Positions 26,022 to 35,374 of a stretch of 38,296 nucleotides of DNA are shown piece after piece. The DNA lies in the NCBI GenBank assembly GCA_902564265.1, contig CACFAI010000007.1, positions 1 through 38,296 of the forward strand, in the 5' to 3' direction. The stretch's first letter is position 1. The number at the start of each line of letters is the position of its first letter. Position numbers and translations under genes: made by a program. The notes beneath the pieces were generated by a model. The model saw only the letters and a program-made list of their open reading frames with translations, was not told where the DNA came from and made no database searches. Origin of the DNA: an uncultured Pelagibacteraceae bacterium. Lineage in GTDB: Bacteria > Pseudomonadota > Alphaproteobacteria > Pelagibacterales > Pelagibacteraceae.

Positions 26022-26865
26022 AACAGGAAAAGATATTAATAAATTTCTCAAGAATTTTTTAAAAAGACAGAGAAGAACTGAATTAATTACTTCAATGAAC
26101 TATGGTTTATTTCCTGGTGGAAAAAAAATAAGATCAAAGATTATCATTGATGTAGGTAAAATTTTTTCAGTTCCATATTATCATTTAGTAAGAGTAGGAG
26201 CTGCAGTGGAATGTATTCATGCATATTCACTTATACACGATGATTTACCATGTATGGATAATGACGATTTAAGAAGGGGAAAGTTAAGCACGCACAAAAA
26301 ATTTGGTGAAGCAACGGCAGTCCTTGCTGGAAATTCACTGCTTACCTTAGCCTTTGAAATTTTAAGCGAAAAAAGTTTCAAGATTAATGAAAATAAAAAA
26401 AATAGATTAATAAATTTACTTTCAAATACTTCCGGCCATTTAGGAATTGCAGGGGGCCAATATTTAGATCTTAATTTTGAAAAAAAAAAAGTAAGTCAAA
26501 AAAAAATTATAGATATGCAGCTTAATAAAACCGGTAAACTTTTTTCATTTTCCACTATAGCGCCGTTAATTATTGCTAATAAGTTTGGAATGATAAATCA
26601 GTTTAAAAAGATAGGTTTAGATATTGGACTTTTATTTCAAATTATTGATGATTTTCTAGATTACAGTGGAAGTGAGAAAAAGATTGGAAAAAAAACTGGA
26701 AAAGACAAAAAAAAGGGCAAGGCGACTTTAATAAGTTTACTCGGGTATAAAAATGCTGTTAAATATTCTTCTTATTTAAAAAATAGAATAATTTCTTCTT
26801 TGAGTAAGTATGAAAATAAAGATTTGATTGAAACTGTAGAGTTTGTGGTAAATAGAAAAAAATGA
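26002..26865 (+). CDS. ispA: Farnesyl/geranyl diphosphate synthase
   Basis: Condenses IPP with DMAPP and GPP, giving FPP for quinones and undecaprenyl carriers. The 287 residues have the first aspartate motif as DDLPCMD (80-86), the two-residue-longer bacterial FPP type. Tyr75 sits five residues before it, an aromatic block that limits chain length. The second motif is DDFLD after LLFQII. Lysines for diphosphate binding lie in GGKKIR. It overlaps xseB by 20 bases and dxs by four, forming one unit. FPP is more likely than GPP as main product. Confidence 0.93.
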   Translation: MEKKLNKTGKDINKFLKNFLKRQRRTELITSMNYGLFPGGKKIRSKIIIDVGKIFSVPYYHLVRVGAAVECIHAYSLIHDDLPCMDNDDLRRGKLSTHKKFGEATAVLAGNSLLTLAFEILSEKSFKINENKKNRLINLLSNTSGHLGIAGGQYLDLNFEKKKVSQKKIIDMQLNKTGKLFSFSTIAPLIIANKFGMINQFKKIGLDIGLLFQIIDDFLDYSGSEKKIGKKTGKDKKKGKATLISLLGYKNAVKYSSYLKNRIISSLSKYENKDLIETVEFVVNRKK

Positions 26866-28769
26866 CAAAATATAAGTTTTTAGATAGTGTAAATTTTCCA
26901 TCAGATATAAAAAATTTAAAATCATCAGAATTGATTATTCTGTCAAAGGAGTTAAGAGAAGAATTGATAGAGGCTGTTTCATTTACAGGTGGTCATTTAG
27001 GTGCAGGTTTAGGAGTTGTTGAGTTGACTGTAGCCTTACACCATGTTTTTGATACACCTAATGATAAAATAGTTTGGGATGTGGGTCATCAATCGTATCC
27101 ACACAAAATTTTAACAGGTCGTAAAAACAGAATCAAAACACTGAGACAAGGAAATGGCCTGTCTGGTTTCACAAAAAGATCTGAAAGTGAATATGATCCA
27201 TTTGGCGCAGCACATAGTTCAACATCAATTTCTGCAGCTTTAGGTATTGCTACTGCAAATAAACTTTCAAAAAAATCAGAAAATGTTGTTGCTGTTATTG
27301 GCGATGGAGCGATCAGTGCTGGAATGGCTTATGAGGCTATGAACAATGCGGGCATATCTAAAACTAAAATGATAGTAATTTTAAATGATAACGACATGTC
27401 AATTGCAGAACCTGTGGGTGCAATGAGAAGTTATCTAGCAAAGTTATTAACTGGAAAAATATATTTTAGTCTAAGAGAGACGTTTAAATTAATTATTTCT
27501 GCCTTTTCTAAAAGATTTTCAAAAAAAGCTGGAAAAGCAGAAGATTTTCTGAGGTCAGCAGTAACAGGTGGAACCCTCTTTAATTCACTAGGTTTTTATT
27601 ATGTTGGACCAATAGACGGACACGACATTGACACTCTTGTCTCAGTTTTAAAAAATGCAAAAGATACTAACTTTGATGGTCCAATAATGATACATATTAA
27701 AACTGAAAAAGGAAAAGGTTATCAATTTGCAGAAAATTCAAAAGATAAGTACCATGGTGTTTCAAAGTTTAATATAAAAACTGGAGTACAAGAAAAATCA
27801 AGTTCTAAAATTCCATCATATACAAGTGTTTTTGCTAATACGTTAATTAAACACGCTGAGAGAGATAGCAAAATAATTGGTATTACTGCTGCGATGCCAT
27901 CTGGCACTGGAATGGATTTATTTGCAAAAAAATTTCCAAATAGAATGTTTGATGTTGGTATTGCGGAACAACATGCAGTGACATTTTCTGCTGGTTTAGC
28001 AACAGAAGGTTTCAAGCCTTATGCAGCAATTTACTCTACCTTTTTACAAAGAGCCTATGATCAGGTTGTTCACGATGTTGCAATTCAAAGTTTACCTGTC
28101 AGATTCGCTATAGACCGTGCAGGTCTTGTTGGTGCAGATGGTCCTACACACGCCGGATCTTTCGATATAACTTACTTATCAACCTTACCCAATTTTGTAG
28201 TTATGGCTCCAAGCGATGAGTCGGAATTAGTTAAAATGATTAATACTTCAGTTGACATTAATGATAAACCATCAGCTTTTAGGTACCCTCGTGGAACTGG
28301 TATTGGGATTAAACTTCCTGAAATTAATGAAAAAATTGAAATTGGAAAAGGTAGGGTTATTAAAGAAGGTAAAGAAATTGCTTTAATTAATTTTGGTGCC
28401 CGTTTGCAAGAATGCCAAAAAGCTTTAAACAATCTTGAAAAAAAAGGTTTAAATCTTACTTTAATTGACGCAAGATTTTGTAAACCACTAGATGAAAATT
28501 TAATGTGGAATACAGCAAAAAATCATGAAGTTGTTATTTCAATTGAAGAAGGTTCAATTGGAGGTTTTGGATCTCATTTAAGTAAATTTTTATCTGAAAA
28601 AGGCTTATTAGAAAAAATTAAATTTAGGTCGATGACTTTTCCTGACAAGTTTATTGATCAAGATAAACCTGATCTAATGTATCAGATTGCTGGCCTGGAT
28701 AGTAAAGCTATCGAAGAAAAAGTTTATGAGGTTTTAGACTCTAAAATTGTTGTTCAGAAAAAAAATTAA
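26862..28769 (+). CDS. dxs: 1-deoxy-D-xylulose-5-phosphate synthase
   Basis: ThDP-dependent condensation of pyruvate and glyceraldehyde-3-phosphate to DXP, the entry to the MEP isoprenoid route and a precursor for the thiamine thiazole. The 635 residues show [31 protein letters not shown], the ThDP motif [44 protein letters not shown] with the catalytic Glu, and [15 protein letters not shown]. It is coupled to ispA by a four-base overlap. Its stop shares TTAA at 28766-28769 with the stop of convergent aroC. Its ThDP cofactor ties it to thiE and thiD in this window. Confidence 0.97.
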   Translation: MTKYKFLDSVNFPSDIKNLKSSELIILSKELREELIEAVSFTGGHLGAGLGVVELTVALHHVFDTPNDKIVWDVGHQSYPHKILTGRKNRIKTLRQGNGLSGFTKRSESEYDPFGAAHSSTSISAALGIATANKLSKKSENVVAVIGDGAISAGMAYEAMNNAGISKTKMIVILNDNDMSIAEPVGAMRSYLAKLLTGKIYFSLRETFKLIISAFSKRFSKKAGKAEDFLRSAVTGGTLFNSLGFYYVGPIDGHDIDTLVSVLKNAKDTNFDGPIMIHIKTEKGKGYQFAENSKDKYHGVSKFNIKTGVQEKSSSKIPSYTSVFANTLIKHAERDSKIIGITAAMPSGTGMDLFAKKFPNRMFDVGIAEQHAVTFSAGLATEGFKPYAAIYSTFLQRAYDQVVHDVAIQSLPVRFAIDRAGLVGADGPTHAGSFDITYLSTLPNFVVMAPSDESELVKMINTSVDINDKPSAFRYPRGTGIGIKLPEINEKIEIGKGRVIKEGKEIALINFGARLQECQKALNNLEKKGLNLTLIDARFCKPLDENLMWNTAKNHEVVISIEEGSIGGFGSHLSKFLSEKGLLEKIKFRSMTFPDKFIDQDKPDLMYQIAGLDSKAIEEKVYEVLDSKIVVQKKN

Positions 28770-29851
28770 GACTCGCACTGGGCTTTGTGCATCAAAAAAT
28801 GATCCAACAAAACACAATGCATCATCGCTTCACCTATAGGGACAGCTCTAATTCCAACACAAGGATCATGTCGACCTCGCACTGATATATTTGTATTTTT
28901 CCCAAATTTATCAATAGTTTTTCTTGAGTTAAGAATTGAAGATGTAGGTTTTACTGCAAAAGATACTTTTATTTGTTGACCACTTGAAATACCGCCAAGA
29001 ATTCCACCCGCATTGTTAGATTTGAAAACTGTTTTATTCCCTTTTTGTCTTATCTCGTCAGAATTCTGTTCACCAGTTAATTGTGCAACATCCATTCCAG
29101 TTCCGATATTGACACCTTTTACAGCATTGATACTCATCATAGCTGAAGCTAAATCCATATCTAATTTTGAGTAAATAGGCGCACCTAGGCCAGATGGCAC
29201 TCCGTTAGCTCTTAATTCTATGACCGCACCACAAGATGAGCCAGACTTTCTAATTGCTAATAAATATTTTTCCCACAATTTTAAAACTTTTTTGTCAGGA
29301 CAGAAAAATGGATTTTTTTCTATAAATTTATTGTTCCATGCAGATACATCACAACCTAAAATTCCAAGTTGGATAACGGCACCTTTAACATAATATTTTT
29401 TCCCAATTTTTTTTTCTAAAACTTTTTTTGCAATTGCACCCGCAGCCACTCTAGCTGCAGTCTCTCTCGCTGATTGCCTGCCACCTCCCCTGAAGTCTCT
29501 TATGCCGTATTTTTTAAAATAAGTTAGATCAGCGTGCCCAGGACGAAATTTATTTTTGATAGTCTCATAGTCTCTTGACTTCATATCCTTATTGTAAATA
29601 ATCATTAATATTGGTGTACCAGTTGTCTCACCATTAAATACTCCCGATAAAATTTCAACTTTATCATCTTCTTTTCTTTGAGTGGTAAATTTTGATTGAC
29701 CAGGTTTTCTCTTATTTAGTTCTTTTTGTATGTCTTTTTCAGATATTTTTATTCTCGGAGGACATCCATCGACTACACATCCAATAGCTGGCCCATGAGA
29801 CTCACCCCAAGTAGTGAAACGAAATAACTTTCCAAATGTATTAAATGACAT
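28766..29851 (-). CDS. aroC: Chorismate synthase
   Basis: Final shikimate-pathway step, EPSP to chorismate with reduced FMN. The 361 residues start with [19 protein letters not shown] (conserved His in GESHG). [49 protein letters not shown], and the C-terminal [16 protein letters not shown] follow. Length is normal. It stands alone on the minus strand between dxs (shared TTAA at the stops) and pdxH, whose start is 32 bases from the aroC start. Confidence 0.97.
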   Translation of the reverse strand: MSFNTFGKLFRFTTWGESHGPAIGCVVDGCPPRIKISEKDIQKELNKRKPGQSKFTTQRKEDDKVEILSGVFNGETTGTPILMIIYNKDMKSRDYETIKNKFRPGHADLTYFKKYGIRDFRGGGRQSARETAARVAAGAIAKKVLEKKIGKKYYVKGAVIQLGILGCDVSAWNNKFIEKNPFFCPDKKVLKLWEKYLLAIRKSGSSCGAVIELRANGVPSGLGAPIYSKLDMDLASAMMSINAVKGVNIGTGMDVAQLTGEQNSDEIRQKGNKTVFKSNNAGGILGGISSGQQIKVSFAVKPTSSILNSRKTIDKFGKNTNISVRGRHDPCVGIRAVPIGEAMMHCVLLDHFLMHKAQCES

Positions 29852-29883
29852 TATTCTATTATATAAATTATTTTGTTGAAATT

Positions 29884-30510
29884 ATGAATGAAAAAAATTC
29901 ACTTGGACTAGATATTTGTTTTAAAGATGAAGATAACCCAGTAAATCTCTTCAAAGAATGGTTTACAAAGGCTGAAACCACCGAACCTAATGATCCAAAT
30001 GCATTATCATTAGCAACAGCTGATAAAAGCGGGAAACCTAAAGTGAGAATGGTTCTTTTAAAAGGGTTTAGTGATGATGGTTTTACTTTTTACACAAACT
30101 TCAATAGTTCTAAAGGCAAGGATCTTAAAGAAAATCCTAAGGCATCAATGTGTTTTCATTGGAAAAGTCTTTTAAGACAAATAAGGATTTATGGTAATGT
30201 TGTTCAAGTTTCTGACAAAGAGGCTGATGAATATTATAATTCGAGAGCATATGGGAGTAGAATAGGAGCGTGGGCCTCAAATCAAAGTCAAGTTTTAGAA
30301 AGCAGAAAGTCACTTGATGACTCAATTGAAAAATTTAAAAAAAAGTTTCGTGATGAGACAAAAGTTCCAAGACCATCTAATTGGTCTGGATGGAGATTGG
30401 TACCTGAAGAAATTGAGTTTTGGCGTGATGGAGATAATAGAATTCATGAAAGATTGAAGTACGTTAAGAATAATGAAAAAGGCTGGAAAAGGTTTTTATT
30501 AAATCCTTAA
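29884..30510 (+). CDS. pdxH: Pyridoxamine 5'-phosphate oxidase
   Basis: FMN enzyme oxidising pyridoxine- or pyridoxamine-phosphate to pyridoxal phosphate. The 208 residues show PVNLFKEWFTKAE, PNALSLATADKSGKPKVRMVLLK (RMVLLKGF 55-62, FMN binding), FYTNFNSSKGKDL, SRIGAWASNQSQ, WSGWRLVPEEIEFW and RIHERLKY near the end. The ATG at 29884 is chosen because family members begin about here; an in-frame start at 29845 would add 13 residues that overlap the divergent aroC start. The stop shares a TTAA with the polyprenyl synthase stop on the other strand. Confidence 0.95.
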   Translation: MNEKNSLGLDICFKDEDNPVNLFKEWFTKAETTEPNDPNALSLATADKSGKPKVRMVLLKGFSDDGFTFYTNFNSSKGKDLKENPKASMCFHWKSLLRQIRIYGNVVQVSDKEADEYYNSRAYGSRIGAWASNQSQVLESRKSLDDSIEKFKKKFRDETKVPRPSNWSGWRLVPEEIEFWRDGDNRIHERLKYVKNNEKGWKRFLLNP

Positions 30511-31520
30511 AAAGATCTTTCAATACTAAAAGATGTCAAATTTTTTAGAATATCTTTTTGCTCAGAACTTTCAAAGATATTTAAAGAGCTAGACGCTAAA
30601 GAAATAAAATGATCAGCTTTTTTGTAACATTGTTTAATAACATCATATTTTTTTATTAAATCTAATGTGTATTTCAAATCGTTTTCAGTCCTTTCTTTCT
30701 TGGAAAAAAATTCTTTAACCATATCTCTCTCACCACTTTTACATTGTTGGTTTAAAATTATTAAAGGTAAAGTGATTTTACCCTCGTAAAAATCTTTTCC
30801 AATTGTTTTTCCAAATTTTTTCAGATCAGAATTGTAATCTAATGTATCATCAGCTATTTGAAAAGTTACTCCAAGATTTTTTCCATAAGAAGATAATGCT
30901 TCTTTTGTCTTTTCATCTTTGTCACCCAATATCGCTCCAACTTTACATGCAGCAGAAAATAATGCTGCAGTTTTAGATGTGATAATCTCCAAATATGTTT
31001 CTTCAACTGTATCTATTTCTGATTTGTGTTGAAGTTGCAAAACTTCACCCTGTGCTATTTTCGCAGATGTCATTGATAATAACTTTAGAACCTCTAAATT
31101 TCCGTCTTCAACCATCATTTCAAAACATCTACTTAAAAGATAATCACCAACTAAAATTGACGCGTGGTTCCCCCAAATTGAGTTTATTGTTTTTTTTCCT
31201 CTTCTGATCTCTCCGTTATCGAGAACATCATCGTGCATCAATGTTGCGGCATGAATTAATTCTACACATGCAGCTAAATTTATATCTCGACCACCTCTTA
31301 AATACCCACAAAGTTTTGAACTACTTAAAGTCAACATGGCTCTTAATTTTTTTCCACCCGTGTCTAGATTGTAGTTAGTCATTTTCTCCACCAAAGACAC
31401 ATCACTTATAAGTCTGTTTTTTATCTTCTCTTCAACTAGAATAATCTTATCATCGACTGAATTTTTTAAATCGAGATACGCGTTATTAACTTTATTTTTT
31501 AATTGAATTACTGAACCCAT
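30507..31520 (-). CDS. ispB: Long-chain polyprenyl diphosphate synthase (ubiquinone side chain)
   Basis: Adds IPP units to FPP to build the octa- to decaprenyl tail of ubiquinone. The 337 residues contain the aspartate motifs DDVLD (97-101) and DDTLD after GVTFQIA, plus GGKKLR for diphosphate binding. Ala92 sits five residues before the first motif, where ispA in this window has Tyr75, and a small residue there allows long products. It is on the minus strand, convergent with pdxH (shared TTAA) and divergent from the S49 peptidase. Exact chain length cannot be predicted. Confidence 0.9.
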   Translation of the reverse strand: MGSVIQLKNKVNNAYLDLKNSVDDKIILVEEKIKNRLISDVSLVEKMTNYNLDTGGKKLRAMLTLSSSKLCGYLRGGRDINLAACVELIHAATLMHDDVLDNGEIRRGKKTINSIWGNHASILVGDYLLSRCFEMMVEDGNLEVLKLLSMTSAKIAQGEVLQLQHKSEIDTVEETYLEIITSKTAALFSAACKVGAILGDKDEKTKEALSSYGKNLGVTFQIADDTLDYNSDLKKFGKTIGKDFYEGKITLPLIILNQQCKSGERDMVKEFFSKKERTENDLKYTLDLIKKYDVIKQCYKKADHFISLASSSLNIFESSEQKDILKNLTSFSIERSF

Positions 31521-31532
31521 TACGAAGAAACT

Positions 31533-31563
31533 ATTATAATAGTAGATATTTTATACTTATCAA
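31533..31563 (-). promoter_or_regulatory. Candidate promoter of the polyprenyl synthase gene
   Basis: On the minus strand TTGATA (31563-31558) is followed by a perfect TATAAT (31538-31533) after 19 bases, slightly long. The ATG at 31520 is 12 bases downstream, so the leader would be very short. The -10 is embedded in the perfect 14-base palindrome ACTATTATAATAGT at 31530-31543. Confidence 0.45.
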
Positions 31564-31591
31564 TTGACGCACCTAAAACTTCAACTATAAG
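31564..31591 (+). promoter_or_regulatory. Candidate promoter of the S49 peptidase-glyQS-ppdK unit
   Basis: TTGACG (31564-31569) and TATAAG (31586-31591), each five of six to consensus, are spaced 16 bases, with the ATG at 31632 giving a leader of roughly 34 bases. The -35 box abuts the divergent promoter's -35 with no base between them. Confidence 0.55.
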
Positions 31592-31631
31592 TAGACTTTA
31601 TATTAATCTAAAAATTCTATAAGCATACTTC

Positions 31632-32438
31632 ATGTTATCTTTTTTCAAAAAAAAAAAAATTGTTCCCCACATAAGATTAACTGGTGTAATTGGAAACGCT
31701 GGAAGATTTAAACAAGGAATTGATTTTGCTGGTCAAGAGGAATTGATAAAAAAAGCATTTTCAATAAAAAAATCTTTAGCCGTTGCAATATCAATAAACT
31801 CTCCAGGCGGTTCACCAGTCCAATCTCACTTAATATACGACTTCATTAGAGTTCAGGCAAAAAAAAATAAAAAAAAGGTAATTGTTTTCGCAGAAGATGT
31901 TGCTGCTTCAGGAGGTTACTTGATTGCATGTGCTGGAGATGAGATTTATGCCAATTCAAGTTCAATTGTTGGTTCAATTGGTGTTATTTATGCTTCTTTT
32001 GGTTTCAAGGATCTTATTCAAAAGGTAGGTGTAGAAAGAAGAGTTTATACTGCAGGAAAAAACAAAAGTACTTTAGATCCTTTTGTGGATGCGAAAGAAG
32101 AAGATATAAATAGATTAAAAAATATTCAACTTGATTTGCACAAAGATTTTATAAACGTAGTGGAGACCAGCAGGGGTACAAAACTTAAAAAAGATAAAGG
32201 AATAGAATTATTTTCTGGAGAGTTTTGGTCTGGGTCTAAATCAAAAGAACTTGGCTTAATTGACGGTATAGGAAATGCAAATCAAATCTTAAAAGATAAG
32301 TTTGGTGACGATGTCATTATTAAAAAGTTTGAAAAAAGCAAAGGATGGTTGGCAAAAAGAATTTCATCAGAGAATCAAATCGATAAGATAGCAAATGTAA
32401 TTGAAGAAAGATCTATCTGGCAAAGATATGGCCTCTAA
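31632..32438 (+). CDS. S49 family serine peptidase (SppA/SohB-like)
   Basis: A ClpP-fold peptidase of the signal-peptide-peptidase A family. The 268 residues include [15 protein letters not shown], then [18 protein letters not shown] with the nucleophile Ser93, and [24 protein letters not shown] follows, where Lys145 is the probable general base. The N-terminus [13 protein letters not shown] shows no signal peptide or membrane helix, unlike E. coli SppA, so the protein may be cytoplasmic or peripherally membrane-bound. Its 3' end overlaps glyQ by 11 bases. A preceding promoter candidate suggests it leads the unit with glyQ, glyS and ppdK. Confidence 0.9.
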   Translation: MLSFFKKKKIVPHIRLTGVIGNAGRFKQGIDFAGQEELIKKAFSIKKSLAVAISINSPGGSPVQSHLIYDFIRVQAKKNKKKVIVFAEDVAASGGYLIACAGDEIYANSSSIVGSIGVIYASFGFKDLIQKVGVERRVYTAGKNKSTLDPFVDAKEEDINRLKNIQLDLHKDFINVVETSRGTKLKKDKGIELFSGEFWSGSKSKELGLIDGIGNANQILKDKFGDDVIIKKFEKSKGWLAKRISSENQIDKIANVIEERSIWQRYGL

Positions 32439-33303
32439 AAAAGAAAATTCAAAAATACAAACCTTCCAAGATACAATTTTTAATCTGCAAAAATTTTGGG
32501 CAAAACATGGTTGTGTAATTTTACAACCATATGATATGGAAGTTGGGGCGGGAACATTTCATCCTGCGACTACTTTAAGGTCTCTTGGTCCTAAACCATG
32601 GAGATCAGCTTATGTACAACCTTCAAGAAGACCAACCGACGGAAGATATGGAGAAAATCCAAATAGACTTCAACATTATTATCAATTCCAAGTAATTATA
32701 AAACCATCACCAAAAAATATTAAAAAACTATATTTAAGCAGTCTTAATGCCATTGGAATAAAACATAATCACCATGATATTAGATTTGTTGAAGATGATT
32801 GGGAAAGTCCAACATTGGGTGCAGCGGGGTTAGGTTGGGAAGTTTGGTGTGATGGAATGGAAATTACTCAATTTACTTATTTTCAAAAAATGGCCGGGAT
32901 AGATTGCAAACCTATTTCTGTGGAGCTTACTTATGGTTTGGAAAGATTATGTATGTTCACCCAGAAGAAAAAAAATGTATTTGACTTGGTATGGAACGAT
33001 GAAGGCATTCTTTATAAAGATGTTTTTTTACAAGCAGAAAAAGAATTTTCATCTTACAATTTTGATTTTGCGAATGTTGAAAATTTGTTTAAGTTTTTTG
33101 ATATGTTGGAGCAAGAAACAAAATCTTTACTAGAAAAAAAACTTTCACTTCCTGCCTATGATCAGTGTTTAAAAGCTAGTCATGTTTTTAATATTTTAGA
33201 TGCTAGAGGGGCGATTAGTGTAGCGCAAAGGGCAGAGTTTATTTCTAGAATAAGAGACTTAGCCAAAGGTGTTGGTCAAGTATGGGTAGATAGCCAAAAA
33301 TAA
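32428..33303 (+). CDS. glyQ: Glycyl-tRNA synthetase alpha subunit
   Basis: Catalytic subunit of the heterotetrameric bacterial GlyRS that charges tRNA-Gly. The 291 residues show [37 protein letters not shown], the motif-2 region [20 protein letters not shown] and [11 protein letters not shown]. Further on are [19 protein letters not shown] and [10 protein letters not shown]. The ATG at 32428 is preferred over an in-frame TTG at 32401, because family members begin near here; it lies inside the last codons of the peptidase gene. glyS follows after one base. Confidence 0.96.
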   Translation: MASKKENSKIQTFQDTIFNLQKFWAKHGCVILQPYDMEVGAGTFHPATTLRSLGPKPWRSAYVQPSRRPTDGRYGENPNRLQHYYQFQVIIKPSPKNIKKLYLSSLNAIGIKHNHHDIRFVEDDWESPTLGAAGLGWEVWCDGMEITQFTYFQKMAGIDCKPISVELTYGLERLCMFTQKKKNVFDLVWNDEGILYKDVFLQAEKEFSSYNFDFANVENLFKFFDMLEQETKSLLEKKLSLPAYDQCLKASHVFNILDARGAISVAQRAEFISRIRDLAKGVGQVWVDSQK

Positions 33304-33304
33304 A

Positions 33305-35374
33305 ATGTCTGAATTTTTTTTAGAATTATTTAGTGAGGAAATTCCTGCAACTTTACAGAAAAGAGCTAGAGACGATCTCCAAAAAAATTTCGTAGATTTT
33401 TTGAAAAGAGAAGAAATTAAATTAAAAGATAACGTTTCCGTTTTATCAACACCAAATAGGTTAATTATCTACTGCGAAAACATTTCTCAAAAAATTATAA
33501 AAGCGGAGGCTGAAATAAGAGGTCCCAGTGTTAATGCTCCAGAACAAGCGCTAAATGGTTTCATAAAATCTAATAATATATCAAAAGAAGAAACCTTTAT
33601 AAAAAAAACAGATAAAGGAGAGTTTTATTTCTATAAAAAGCCTGGTGAAACAATAGAAACAAAATCAATTTTACAAAAAAATTTAGCAAAAATTCTTGAT
33701 GATATTTCTTGGAAAAAATCAATGAGATGGGGTGATCACGATCTGTATTGGGGTAGACCATTAAAATCTATCCTTGCTTGTTTTGATAATAAAGTTTTAG
33801 AATTTAATTATCATCATTTAAATTCATCCAATTTTACCTTTCTGGATAAGGACTTTGAAGAGAAAACAAGTAAATTTTCAAATTTTAAAACTTATAGGGA
33901 ATTTTTCAAAAGCAAAGGCATTATATTGGATCATAACAAAAGAGAAGAATTTATTGAAAATCAATTAATAAAAAAAACTAAATTAGATAGATTGAAGTTA
34001 ACCCCAAACAAAAGATTGTTAAATGAAGTAACAAATATTGTTGAAAAACCAAATATAATTAAATGTAAGTTTGATAAAAAATTTTTAAAGATTCCTAAAG
34101 AGATATTAGTTACAACTATGGAGGTTCATCAAAAGTATTTTCCAACCTTTGATAATAAAGATAATTTAACGAATGTTTTCTTTGTAGTTGCAGACAATAG
34201 TGATACCAAAGGATTAATTAGATTAGGAAATGAACGAGTAGTTGAAGCTCGTTTAAATGATGCTCAATTTTTCTGGAATAAAAATAAAACAAAAAATTTA
34301 GTTAAAGGAATATCAGATCTAAAAAATGTAAATTATTTTGAAGGATTAGGAACTTATTTTGATAAAACTCAAAGATTAAGAAAGCTTGGATCGTTAATAT
34401 CTGACGAACTTTTAATAAGTAAAGAAAAAGTTGAAGTGGCATCTTCTATTTGTAAGGTAGATTTACTTTCTGACTTAGTGGGAGAGTTCCCTGAACTTCA
34501 AGGTGTAATGGGGGGCCACTTTGCTAAAGCCCAAGGTTTCGATAACGAAATTTGTTTGGCTATTAGCGAACATTACTTACCAATAGGCCCAGAGACAAAG
34601 ACACCGAAAAAACCTTACTCTGTCACTTTAGCTTTGAGTGATAAAATAGATACCTTAGTTGGTTTTTTTGCAATTAATTTAAAACCATCTAGCTCAAAGG
34701 ATCCGTTCGCATTAAGAAGGTCAGCAATTGGTCTTATAAGACTAATAATAGAAAATAAATTAGAGATTAAATTAAAAGATTTAATAAATTATTCTTGTAT
34801 TTTGTTTGCTGAACAAGATTTAGATTTTGATATTAAGATTACCCAACAAGATCTGTTTAATTTTTTTTCTGAAAGACTTAAATTTTATATGAAAGAAAAA
34901 AAAGTAAGACCAGATATTATAGAATGCTCAATAAATAGTTATAGCGCAGATCAAATTTATAAAATTTATAATAAGGCATTCATTTTAAATAAATTGATCG
35001 ATAAAAATATTGGTCAAGATGTAATTTTTTCTTACAAAAGAGCATCCAATATTCTGTCAAACGAAATATCTAAAAATAAGATTGAATTAAAAAATTCGAC
35101 TGATCCAGGTTTATTCAAAAATGATTTTGAAAAAAAACTATACAAAAAAATACAAGAAATAAGAAAATATTTTACAAGCTTGGGTAGTCGTGAGGATTGT
35201 AAAAAAACTTTAGAGGTTTTAGCTGATGCAAAAACTGATGTTTCTAACTTCTTTGATAATGTAATAGTTAATGATGAAGATGAAGCAATCAAAAAAAATC
35301 GTTTGGAACTTATGCAATTGTTATGTAAAACGTTCAATAATTATTTAAATTTTTCTAATATTGAAAGTGCATAA
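33305..35374 (+). CDS. glyS: Glycyl-tRNA synthetase beta subunit
   Basis: The tRNA-recognising subunit of alpha2-beta2 GlyRS. The 689 residues have the family N-terminus FFLELFSEEIPATLQKRA, RLIIYCENISQK, AEIRGPS, ISWKKSMRWGDHDLYWGRPLK (aligned region), VTTMEVHQKYFPTFD, EARLNDAQFFWNKN and FEGLGTYFDKTQR. FPELQGVMGGHFAKAQG and SSKDPFALRRSAIGLIR follow, with a C-terminal anticodon-binding-like domain. The stop overlaps the ppdK start by one base (TAATG). Confidence 0.96.
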   Translation: MSEFFLELFSEEIPATLQKRARDDLQKNFVDFLKREEIKLKDNVSVLSTPNRLIIYCENISQKIIKAEAEIRGPSVNAPEQALNGFIKSNNISKEETFIKKTDKGEFYFYKKPGETIETKSILQKNLAKILDDISWKKSMRWGDHDLYWGRPLKSILACFDNKVLEFNYHHLNSSNFTFLDKDFEEKTSKFSNFKTYREFFKSKGIILDHNKREEFIENQLIKKTKLDRLKLTPNKRLLNEVTNIVEKPNIIKCKFDKKFLKIPKEILVTTMEVHQKYFPTFDNKDNLTNVFFVVADNSDTKGLIRLGNERVVEARLNDAQFFWNKNKTKNLVKGISDLKNVNYFEGLGTYFDKTQRLRKLGSLISDELLISKEKVEVASSICKVDLLSDLVGEFPELQGVMGGHFAKAQGFDNEICLAISEHYLPIGPETKTPKKPYSVTLALSDKIDTLVGFFAINLKPSSSKDPFALRRSAIGLIRLIIENKLEIKLKDLINYSCILFAEQDLDFDIKITQQDLFNFFSERLKFYMKEKKVRPDIIECSINSYSADQIYKIYNKAFILNKLIDKNIGQDVIFSYKRASNILSNEISKNKIELKNSTDPGLFKNDFEKKLYKKIQEIRKYFTSLGSREDCKKTLEVLADAKTDVSNFFDNVIVNDEDEAIKKNRLELMQLLCKTFNNYLNFSNIESA

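Noticed and set aside
29845-29883. Extended N-terminus for pdxH (13 extra residues)
   Set aside because: The extension overlaps the divergent aroC start and does not resemble PdxH N-termini; ATG at 29884 fits the family.
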